Assembly (NCBI GenBank): GCA_002402245.1
Contig: NVVP01000051.1
Span: 2,278-7,992 of the forward strand
Direction of reading: 5' to 3'
Length of the DNA: 5,715 nucleotides
From: Gammaproteobacteria bacterium
GTDB lineage: Bacteria > Pseudomonadota > Gammaproteobacteria > Nitrosococcales > Methylophagaceae
Position numbers and translations under genes: made by a program. Positions 1 through 5,116 of this stretch are shown here, piece after piece. The stretch's first letter is position 1, and every line of letters begins with the position of its first letter. The notes beneath the pieces were generated by a model that was not told the origin of the DNA, made no database searches, and worked only from the letters and a program-made list of their open reading frames with translations.

Positions 1-161
1 CCATAGTCTAATGTGTCGACAATATCATCACTTTTTGCTGCTTGGCGGATATCCCAATCCATTTCTAAATCAAAACTGAGTGTTTGCAGGGTTTTACGTT
101 CCCAGTCATAAATTCCGATGATAGTTTCAATATCAAGATTAGTTAGAAATATTTTGTCCAT
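1..161 (-). CDS. folB: Dihydroneopterin aldolase FolB, N-terminal part (runs off the window)
   Basis: FolB converts 7,8-dihydroneopterin to 6-hydroxymethyl-7,8-dihydropterin and glycolaldehyde in cytoplasmic folate synthesis. Only the first 53 codons lie in the window; the gene continues past base 1. The visible protein starts MDKIFLTNLDIETIIGIYDW and goes on with a conserved FolB stretch: residues 14-20 (IIGIYDW), the hydrophobic/acidic strand FDLEMDWD near 30-37, and AAKSDDIVDTLDY at 41-53. The GIYDWE and AAKSDD motifs match E. coli FolB closely. The start at 161 gives the family's normal N-terminus, but I see no good Shine-Dalgarno in front of it. It is divergent from plsY with a 67-bp spacer, a pairing also known in other gammaproteobacteria. 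The catalytic residues of the C-terminal half cannot be judged here. Confidence 0.93.
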   Translation of the reverse strand, partial: MDKIFLTNLDIETIIGIYDWERKTLQTLSFDLEMDWDIRQAAKSDDIVDTLDY

Positions 162-228
162 AATTCACTGTATAGAAAGGCTGAGGTAATTGGGTATAAT
201 ACAAGCAATGATGAATTGAGGTGTACTT
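162..228. promoter_or_regulatory. Divergent folB/plsY promoter region
   Basis: This 67-bp spacer separates two divergent starts. On the plus strand a perfect TATAAT is at 195-200, ending 28 bases before the plsY ATG. At 16-18 bp upstream there is no recognisable -35 (sequence around ATAGAA at 172-177), so the promoter may be weak or activator-dependent. A good Shine-Dalgarno TGAGGTG at 217-223 sits 5 nt before plsY. The same AT core reads TATTAT on the minus strand (201-196) and could serve folB, again without a good -35. Inferred from motifs only. Confidence 0.45.
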
Positions 229-828
229 ATGTTGGAAACATTTATTCTACCAATGATGATTATTGGAGCCTATTTAATTGGCTCTTTATCGAGTGCGATT
301 ATTTTATGTAAATTAGCGGGCTTACCCGATCCTCGTTCGCAAGGTTCTGGCAACCCGGGCGCAACCAATGTATTACGCTTTGGTGGTAAAAAACTAGCCG
401 CTACAGTATTAATAATTGATGTATTGAAAGGTGTATTGCCTGTTGTCATGGCGATATTTGTAGGTTTGAGCGAAACATGGATTGCAGCAGCAGCATTGGC
501 CGCTTTTATCGGTCATTTATATCCAGTGTTCTTTCAGTTTAAAGGGGGCAAAGGTGTAGCCACAGCGCTAGGTGGATTTCTCGCCCTATCACCACTATTA
601 GCGGGTGCAATATTACTAAGCTGGGTAACCATCTTTGTTTTGACTCGTATATCTTCACTGTCAGCAATTATTGCCGCATCACTTGGCCCGCTTTACAGCC
701 TTTGGCTGATCGATTCGATTAATGCACGCTGGATAATATTAGTGATTGCAGTGTTATTAGTCGCTCGCCATCATGGCAATATTAAACGTCTGCTTGCAGG
801 CGAAGAATCTAAATCAAAGAGTAAATAA
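229..828 (+). CDS. plsY: Glycerol-3-phosphate acyltransferase PlsY (acyl-phosphate dependent)
   Basis: PlsY transfers an acyl group from acyl-phosphate (made by PlsX) to the sn-1 position of glycerol-3-phosphate, giving lysophosphatidic acid, the first step of membrane phospholipid synthesis. It is an integral inner-membrane protein. The 199 residues show hydrophobic segments near 4-25, 56-80, 84-102, 113-137, 143-160 and 166-179. All three family signatures are present: motif 1 GSGNPGATNVLR (39-50), motif 2 GHLYPVFFQFKGGKGVAT (95-112, glycine-rich phosphate loop with KGGKG), and motif 3 RHHGNIKRLLAGEE (180-193). Length is normal and the tail SKSKSK is basic. The ATG at 229 is preceded by TGAGGTG at 5-nt spacing. 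Its TAA overlaps the next gene's ATG by one base, so the two are probably co-transcribed and translationally coupled. Confidence 0.97.
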   Translation: MLETFILPMMIIGAYLIGSLSSAIILCKLAGLPDPRSQGSGNPGATNVLRFGGKKLAATVLIIDVLKGVLPVVMAIFVGLSETWIAAAALAAFIGHLYPVFFQFKGGKGVATALGGFLALSPLLAGAILLSWVTIFVLTRISSLSAIIAASLGPLYSLWLIDSINARWIILVIAVLLVARHHGNIKRLLAGEESKSKSK

Positions 829-1376
829 TGGCCTCATTACAAGATCAGTTACTTAATCTCGGTGCAGTAGACAAGAAAAAAGCTAAGAAGTCACAACATC
901 AAAAACGCCAAGCCGTTAATAAAGACAGAAAAGCAGTTAAGTCAGGCAAAGCCGTGCAATCAGATGATATGCAAAATCAGCTGGAACAAACCGCAAAAGA
1001 GAAGCAGCAACGTGATTTAGAGTTGAATAAGCAGCGTGATGCAGCGTTAGCTAAGAAAGCATTAACCGCTGAAGTTAAGCAGATTGTGCAGCTGCATCAA
1101 TTAAACATCGCTAAAGAAGCTGATATTGCCTATAACTTTACTCATAGTAATAAAGTGAAGAAGATTTATATTACAACCGATCTTCAAAAACAACTGACCC
1201 TAGGGCAGATTGCTATTGTGGCAGTTGAGCAAACATATAAGCTTCTTCCTAGTAAAATTGCCGAACGAATTGAAAGTCGTCTGCCAGAAATCGTTATTAG
1301 GATTGAAGCAGATGAGCAGTCAAACGAAGTCGATCCTTATGAAGACTACCAAATACCTGATGATTTGATGTGGTAG
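828..1376 (+). CDS. yaiL: DUF2058 / YaiL-family protein, function unknown
   Basis: Recognised as a relative of E. coli YaiL (DUF2058, sometimes labelled nucleoprotein/polynucleotide-associated enzyme without firm experimental support that I know of). The 182 residues are close to the usual ~180. The N-terminus has the short helix LQDQLLNLG (4-12). A very basic, Lys/Gln/Arg-rich, probably coiled-coil segment follows at about 16-80. Then comes a compact C-terminal domain containing YNFTHSNKVKKIYIT (102-116), LPSKIAERIESR (140-151) and the family's end DPYEDYQIPDDLMW (169-182; E. coli ends DPYADFKVPDDLMW). The basic coiled coil fits nucleic-acid or ribosome binding, which is inference. No signal peptide or membrane segment is visible. 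The ATG overlaps the plsY stop (TAATG) and lacks a clear Shine-Dalgarno, so translation probably depends on ribosomes finishing plsY. It ends 10 bp from the converging tsaD. Confidence 0.92.
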   Translation: MASLQDQLLNLGAVDKKKAKKSQHQKRQAVNKDRKAVKSGKAVQSDDMQNQLEQTAKEKQQRDLELNKQRDAALAKKALTAEVKQIVQLHQLNIAKEADIAYNFTHSNKVKKIYITTDLQKQLTLGQIAIVAVEQTYKLLPSKIAERIESRLPEIVIRIEADEQSNEVDPYEDYQIPDDLMW

Positions 1377-1386
1377 TCAGCCAATT

Positions 1387-2400
1387 TTAGGCATCAGGCG
1401 AGCTTAATTCATCCAAAGGCCAACGCGGTCTAACTGAAAAGCTAGCGTGCTCTTGTTTGACCATGGCAGATTGGCGCATGGCACCGGCAAAGGCGATCAT
1501 TGCACCATTATCACTACAAAATATCGGCCGAGGATAATGAACCTCAAGATGAGGCATTGCATTTAAACGAGCCCGTAATGCCGTGTTAGCACTAACGCCA
1601 CCCGCAACAACTAATGTTTTATGCCCAGTCTCTTTCAAAGCGCGTTTACACTTAATAGCCAGCGTTTCTACGGCGGCTGTTTGAAAAGCTAAGGCTACAT
1701 TAGCGCGATCTTGGTCTGTTTGCTCACTATCTCGCCATGTGTTCATTGCAAACGTTTTTAAACCACTAAAACTAAAATCTAAACCAGGTCGGTTAGTCAT
1801 AGGACGAGGGAATAAATAGGTGTCTGCAATGCCTTGTTCAGCTAATGCCGCTAAAATTGGGCCGCCTGGATAGTCTAAGCCAAGCATTTTTGCTGTTTTA
1901 TCGAAAGCCTCACCTACCGCATCATCAATTGATTCACCCAGTAATTTATATTCGCCGATACCTTGAACATCAATTAATAAAGTATGACCACCTGATACTA
2001 ATAGTGAGACAAAAGGAAAAGCAGGCGGAGAGTCTTCTAATAGCGGAGAGAGTAAATGGCCTTCCATATGATTAATGGCAAGCGCTGGAATATCTAAAGC
2101 CCAAGCAAAGCTGCGCCCAATAGCCGCACCTACAAGTAATGCTCCCACTAAACCAGGACCTGCGGTATAGGCTACCGCATCAATATCGCTTCTAGTTAAT
2201 TGTGCTTGGCGCAACACATTATCAATTAAGGGCAGTGTTTTGCGGATATGGTCGCGAGAAGCAAGCTCAGGTACCACGCCACCATATTCAGCATGCATGG
2301 CAATTTGACTATAAAGGTCGTGTGCCAATAAGCCTTTTTCGCTATCATAAATGGCTATTCCTGTTTCATCACATGATGATTCGATGCCTAATACTCGCAT
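1387..2400 (-). CDS. tsaD: tRNA N6-adenosine threonylcarbamoyltransferase TsaD
   Basis: TsaD (formerly Gcp/YgjD) transfers the threonylcarbamoyl group from threonylcarbamoyl-AMP to A37 of ANN-decoding tRNAs, making t6A. In bacteria it acts with TsaB, TsaC and TsaE in the cytoplasm and is usually essential. Counting from the chosen start, it has 337 residues, the same as E. coli. The N-terminal nucleotide-binding signature is MRVLGIESSCDETG (1-14), followed by YGGVVPELASRDH (39-51) and the metal-binding pair H111/H115 in HMEGH. Further motifs are VSGGHT (135-140), ESIDDAVGEAFDKTAK (156-171), GLDFSFSGLKT (206-216), AGGVSAN (266-272) and CSDNGAMIA (295-303), with the metal-ligand Asp at 297. An in-frame ATG 15 bases upstream (2415) was not used because the internal ATG has the Shine-Dalgarno and gives the family N-terminus. 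It diverges from rpsU, a conserved arrangement, and converges on yaiL. Confidence 0.98.
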   Translation of the reverse strand: MRVLGIESSCDETGIAIYDSEKGLLAHDLYSQIAMHAEYGGVVPELASRDHIRKTLPLIDNVLRQAQLTRSDIDAVAYTAGPGLVGALLVGAAIGRSFAWALDIPALAINHMEGHLLSPLLEDSPPAFPFVSLLVSGGHTLLIDVQGIGEYKLLGESIDDAVGEAFDKTAKMLGLDYPGGPILAALAEQGIADTYLFPRPMTNRPGLDFSFSGLKTFAMNTWRDSEQTDQDRANVALAFQTAAVETLAIKCKRALKETGHKTLVVAGGVSANTALRARLNAMPHLEVHYPRPIFCSDNGAMIAFAGAMRQSAMVKQEHASFSVRPRWPLDELSSPDA

Positions 2401-2406
2401 GCCTTG

Positions 2407-2412
2407 CCTTCT
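2407..2412 (-). promoter_or_regulatory. Shine-Dalgarno that fixes the tsaD start
   Basis: On the minus strand AGAAGG at 2412-2407 lies 6 nt before the ATG at 2400. The alternative in-frame ATG at 2415 would place this site inside the coding sequence and has no purine-rich site of its own. With the conserved MRVLGIE start, this supports 2400. Confidence 0.75.
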
Positions 2413-2458
2413 CATTTGCTAAAAATTCTAGGTGTATTATGCCTAAGTTTAGAAAAGA

Positions 2459-2481
2459 GTTGATCTTTGTTGTTGATCTTT
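2459..2481 (+). repeat. 10-bp direct repeat GTTGATCTTT, two copies with 13-bp period
   Basis: Exact copies of GTTGATCTTT lie at 2459-2468 and 2472-2481, separated by GTT. Each contains one GATC site. They overlap the -35 and spacer of candidate promoter P1 of the rpsU operon. The repeat is seen directly; any regulatory role is inference. Confidence 0.6.
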
Positions 2482-2505
2482 CGTACAATTGTGGGCTTTT
2501 CCATA

Positions 2506-2527
2506 TAATAATGTTTAGGAATTATTA
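2506..2527 (+). repeat. 7-bp inverted repeat flanking the rpsU Shine-Dalgarno
   Basis: TAATAAT (2506-2512) and ATTATTA (2521-2527) are exact reverse complements. They enclose the 8-nt loop GTTTAGGA, which contains the Shine-Dalgarno, and the ATG follows directly at 2528. The stem is all A/T and therefore weak. It would form in RNA only if transcription starts upstream, for example at candidate P1, because the left arm overlaps the TATAAT of P2. Confidence 0.45.
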
Positions 2528-2743
2528 ATGCCTTCAGTACGATTAAAAGAAAACGAGCCATTTGATATCGCTTTACGTCGCTTCAAACGTGCATGCGAAA
2601 AAGCCGGTACAGTTGCAGAAGCACGTGCTCGCCAACAATACGAAAAACCAACTACAGTGCGTAAACGCGCGGCTGCAGCTGCTGTAAAACGTCATCAAAA
2701 GAAAGTATCACGTGAAAGCGCTCGTCGCGTTCGCATGTACTAA
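2528..2743 (+). CDS. rpsU: 30S ribosomal protein S21
   Basis: S21 is a small basic protein of the 30S platform, near the 3' end of 16S rRNA, and takes part in selecting mRNA start sites. The product has 71 residues, the same as E. coli. It shows the family hallmarks ENEPFD (8-13), ALRRFKRACEKAG (15-27), YEKPTTVRKR (38-47) and the very basic helix AVKRHQKK to RRVRMY (52-71). The ATG has AGGA at 7-nt spacing. It is the first gene of the macromolecular-synthesis operon and is followed after 14 bp by yqeY. In this operon type S21 is made in large excess over primase, so expression is expected to drop after this gene; the hairpin at 3224-3265 may contribute. Confidence 0.99.
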   Translation: MPSVRLKENEPFDIALRRFKRACEKAGTVAEARARQQYEKPTTVRKRAAAAAVKRHQKKVSRESARRVRMY

Positions 2744-2757
2744 AGAAGACGATTATT

Positions 2758-3219
2758 ATGCCTGCTGAAGCAAGTCCATTAAAGGTTACTATTCTAGACC
2801 AAGTCAAAAGTGCAATGCGCGCAAAAGACAAAAAGCGTCTGGGGACATTACGTCAAATTACTGCGGCAATTAAGCAGTTTGAGATAGATAACCGTGAAGA
2901 CCTTAATGATGATGGCATCATCGTCATTATGACTAAAATGTGTAAGCAGCGTCGTGATTCTCTTAGTCAATTTCAAGATGCGGGTCGTGATGACCTTGCG
3001 GAAATTGAAATTGCTGAGCTTGCAATTATCGAAGAGTTTATGCCAACGCCATTAACTGACGATGAAATTGCGACAGAGATTGCGGCAATGATTAAAGAAC
3101 TTGGTGCAACCGGCCCGAAAGAAATGGGTAATGTGATTAAAGCATTGCGGCCTAAGTTCCAAGGACGAGCAGACATGGGTGCAGTAAGTGGCCTAGTTAA
3201 GGCTGCTCTTACGTCATAA
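2758..3219 (+). CDS. yqeY: GatB/YqeY-domain protein YqeY
   Basis: YqeY proteins resemble the C-terminal tRNA-binding tail domain of the GatB amidotransferase subunit. A role in tRNA-dependent amidation or tRNA binding is often proposed but the cellular function is not settled. The 153 residues match the family size (about 147-150), with a short extra N-terminus before LKVTILDQVKSAM (8-20). Conserved blocks are MRAKDKKRLGTLRQI (20-34), KQRRDS (63-68), QFQDAGRDDLAEIE (71-84), IEEFMP (91-96) and the C-terminal MGNVIKALRPKFQGRADM (123-140), ending in a VKAAL helix. The Shine-Dalgarno AGAAGA is weak, about 8-9 nt ahead. It lies 14 bp after rpsU and 77 bp before dnaG in the same direction. This insertion is absent from the E. 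coli operon but, from memory, present in Pseudomonas. Confidence 0.95.
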   Translation: MPAEASPLKVTILDQVKSAMRAKDKKRLGTLRQITAAIKQFEIDNREDLNDDGIIVIMTKMCKQRRDSLSQFQDAGRDDLAEIEIAELAIIEEFMPTPLTDDEIATEIAAMIKELGATGPKEMGNVIKALRPKFQGRADMGAVSGLVKAALTS

Positions 3220-3223
3220 AGTG

Positions 3224-3265
3224 AGTTATTTGCCTTCAGTTTTAAATACAACTAGGCGAATAACT
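3224..3265 (+). other. Stem-loop between yqeY and dnaG
   Basis: Bases 3224-3235 pair with 3254-3265: 12 base pairs, with one G·U wobble (3231/3258). After a 2-nt bulge (3236-3237), AGTT (3238-3241) pairs with AACT (3250-3253), leaving the 8-nt loop TTAAATAC. The arms are AGTTATTTGCCT and AGGCGAATAACT. The structure starts 4 bases after the yqeY stop codon. No T-run follows on either strand, so it is not a standard intrinsic terminator. An RNA-processing site, a 3'-end protector for the rpsU-yqeY message, or a partial attenuator of dnaG are plausible roles by analogy with the E. coli operon, where terminator and processing signals set the gene ratios. Confidence 0.65.
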
Positions 3266-3296
3266 ACTGAATTAAGTCGGTCATAGGCGTCTGGTC

Positions 3297-5024
3297 ATGG
3301 CCGGTAAAATTCCTCCTCAGTTTATTGATGATCTGTTAACGCGTGTTGATGTCGTTGAGATCATAGATGCGCGCGTGCCATTAAAAAAAGCAGGTAAGAA
3401 CCTCCACGCTTGCTGTCCTTTCCATAACGAAAAAACCCCCTCATTTACCGTAAGCCAAGAAAAACAGTTCTATCATTGTTTTGGCTGTGGTGCTCATGGC
3501 ACTGCAATTGGTTTTTTGATGGAATACGAACAAATGAGCTTTCCTGAATCTATTCAGGAACTAGCCGAACATGTGGGTATGACCGTACCGGTTAGTCACT
3601 CCCTATCTACAGCCCCCGCTACTCAAAACTTATACGACTTATTAGATAAAGTAAGTCAGTATTATGCCCAACAGTTACACACTCACCCGCAGCGCGAACG
3701 TTTTACGACTTATTTAAACAAGCGTGGTTTATCATCTCAAATCATTGAACACTTTAATATCGGTATGGCGCCAGATGGTTGGGATAATGTACTTAAACTT
3801 TTTGGTACAACAGACCTTGCCAGAAAACAGTTAAATGAAGCGGGCTTATTGAGTAGTAATGATAAAGGCCGCAGTTATGATCGTTTTCGTAATCGAGTCA
3901 TGTTTCCTATTCGGGATCGACGTGGCCGAGTGATAGGCTTCGGTGGCCGCGTATTAGATGATAGTACGCCTAAATATTTAAACTCACCTGAAACCCCTGT
4001 TTTTCATAAAGGCCGAGAGCTTTATGGACTATTTCAGGCGAGAAAATCGAATCGAAAATTAACCCGAATAGTGATTGTTGAAGGCTATATGGATGTGATT
4101 GCCTTAGCTGGACATGGTGTAACAAACTGTGTGGCAACATTAGGTACGGCGACAACACCAGAACACCTGCATCAATTATTGCGAAGCGCACCTGAAATTG
4201 TCTTTTGTTTTGATGGTGACAGAGCAGGGCGAGAAGCGGCGTGGCGTGCGGCTGAAAATGCATTGCCATTATTAGGTGGTAACCATCAATTAAAGTTTAT
4301 GTTTCTAGCCGATGGCGAAGATCCTGATAGTGTGGTTCGGCAGCAAGGTGGGCCAGAATTTGAAAAGTTAGTTGATAATGCCAAAGATTATTCTGATTTT
4401 TTCTTTGAAAGTTTAGAAAAGCGAGTTGATATTTCATCAATGGATGGTCGTGCTCGTTTAGTAGAAATAGCCAAGCCTTATCTTAGATTAGTACCAGCAG
4501 GTATATATCGAGACATGTTTGAACAGCGTTTGGCAGAAAAAACCAAGACCAATACGGCCATGCTTAATAAGCATTTAGAAAAACCAGCAGAACCGCAGAA
4601 ACGAACAAGTAGAACGGGTGCTAAGCAATCATCGACGATATCACCCATTAGAATGGCGATTACAATTGTACTGCAACACCCAGAGTTAGCTCAGAATCTA
4701 GCTGAATTTGATAAAATTAAAATGATTAAGCAACCTGGCGTAGAAATTTTAATCCAGCTACTTGAAACTTTAGCCCTGCACCCCCATCTAAATACTGCAG
4801 CATTACTTGAGCGTGCGCGAGGAAGTAGCCATGATGGCCACTTGCAAAAATTAGCGCGGCAATCTCTTTCATTATCGGCGGAAGAATTAAGCCATGAACT
4901 GGCTGGGGTAATAAAGCAGTTACAACAACAAGCTATCGAACAACGTCATGGTGAATTAATGACAAAAGGTTTGCGAAATTTGACCGATAATGAAAGACAA
5001 GAAATACAACAACTAAAACTATAA
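3297..5024 (+). CDS. dnaG: DNA primase DnaG
   Basis: DnaG makes the RNA primers for leading-strand start and Okazaki fragments and is recruited by the DnaB helicase at the fork. The 575 residues (E. coli 581) show the three normal domains. The N-terminal CHC2 zinc-binding domain has ligands C40, H43, C61 and C64, in CPFH and CFGC. The RNA-polymerase/TOPRIM core (about 110-430) has GRSYDRFRNRVMFPIRD (191-207), KYLNSPETPVFHKGR (226-240), VEGYMDV with catalytic E262, FDGDRAG with D306/D308, and DGEDPD with D342/D344. The C-terminal helical helicase-binding domain (about 450-575) ends with RNLTDNERQEI and is about 6 residues shorter than in E. coli. The ATG at 3297 gives the canonical MAGKIP start; its Shine-Dalgarno (AGG at 3285-3287, 9 nt away) is weak, fitting low expression. 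No key residue is missing. Confidence 0.99.
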   Translation: MAGKIPPQFIDDLLTRVDVVEIIDARVPLKKAGKNLHACCPFHNEKTPSFTVSQEKQFYHCFGCGAHGTAIGFLMEYEQMSFPESIQELAEHVGMTVPVSHSLSTAPATQNLYDLLDKVSQYYAQQLHTHPQRERFTTYLNKRGLSSQIIEHFNIGMAPDGWDNVLKLFGTTDLARKQLNEAGLLSSNDKGRSYDRFRNRVMFPIRDRRGRVIGFGGRVLDDSTPKYLNSPETPVFHKGRELYGLFQARKSNRKLTRIVIVEGYMDVIALAGHGVTNCVATLGTATTPEHLHQLLRSAPEIVFCFDGDRAGREAAWRAAENALPLLGGNHQLKFMFLADGEDPDSVVRQQGGPEFEKLVDNAKDYSDFFFESLEKRVDISSMDGRARLVEIAKPYLRLVPAGIYRDMFEQRLAEKTKTNTAMLNKHLEKPAEPQKRTSRTGAKQSSTISPIRMAITIVLQHPELAQNLAEFDKIKMIKQPGVEILIQLLETLALHPHLNTAALLERARGSSHDGHLQKLARQSLSLSAEELSHELAGVIKQLQQQAIEQRHGELMTKGLRNLTDNERQEIQQLKL

Positions 5025-5116
5025 ATTCTGCGCAAACAAAAACGTGCATAATTAATGGCTTGGCAGTATAATGCTCGGCCGGACACGAATATAAAACACG
5101 GAATAAAAGAGGCCAA
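5025..5116 (+). promoter_or_regulatory. dnaG-rpoD spacer with probable internal rpoD promoter
   Basis: The 92-bp spacer holds a perfect -10 hexamer TATAAT (5067-5072) followed by a G+C-rich discriminator GCTCGGCC (5073-5080). The -35 at 16-18 bp is poor (GTGCAT around 5044-5049). A start near 5079-5080 would give a leader of about 37 nt. The rpoD Shine-Dalgarno AGAGG (5108-5112) is 4 nt before its ATG. Internal promoters near the dnaG end are known for rpoD in E. coli, and a G+C-rich discriminator is typical of stringently repressed promoters. That this one behaves so is inference. No U-tracted terminator hairpin is visible after dnaG. Confidence 0.5.

Larger units (their letters stand above)
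2401..2527. promoter_or_regulatory. Divergent tsaD/rpsU regulatory region with candidate rpsU-operon promoters
   Basis: This 127-bp spacer must hold the start signals of tsaD and of the rpsU-yqeY-dnaG-rpoD unit. On the plus strand, candidate P1 is TTGATC (2460-2465), an 18-bp spacer, and TACAAT (2484-2489). Candidate P2 is a perfect TATAAT (2504-2509) without a good -35. P2 would start transcription near 2516, leaving a leader of only about 12 nt. On the minus strand CATAAT (2441-2436) is a possible tsaD -10. The rpsU Shine-Dalgarno AGGA (2517-2520) is 7 nt before its ATG. I see no LexA-type operator (CTG-N10-CAG), although such a site is reported ahead of E. coli rpsU. Confidence 0.5.

Noticed and set aside
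2401..2415. Longer tsaD beginning at the ATG at 2415
   Set aside because: It adds MRRQG before the conserved MRVLGIE start, has no Shine-Dalgarno of its own, and would bury the AGAAGG site in the coding sequence.
2202..2528. Plus-strand open frame of 108 codons opposite the start of tsaD
   Set aside because: It lies antisense to the highly conserved TsaD N-terminus and runs through the promoter spacer. It resembles no protein I know and is best explained as a shadow frame.
2973..3251. Minus-strand open frame of 92 codons opposite yqeY
   Set aside because: Its low-complexity Ser/Ala/Ile composition mirrors the Asp/Glu-rich yqeY frame, and it lies antisense to a recognised gene.
3220..3270. 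Intrinsic terminator between yqeY and dnaG
   Set aside because: The hairpin is real in sequence, but no T-run follows on either strand, so I list it only as a stem-loop.
5060..5075. Sigma-54-like site TTGGCAGTATAATGCT ahead of rpoD
   Set aside because: GG and GC are 11 bases apart instead of the required 12, and the same bases form a perfect sigma-70 -10 hexamer. A sigma-54 promoter is not supported.
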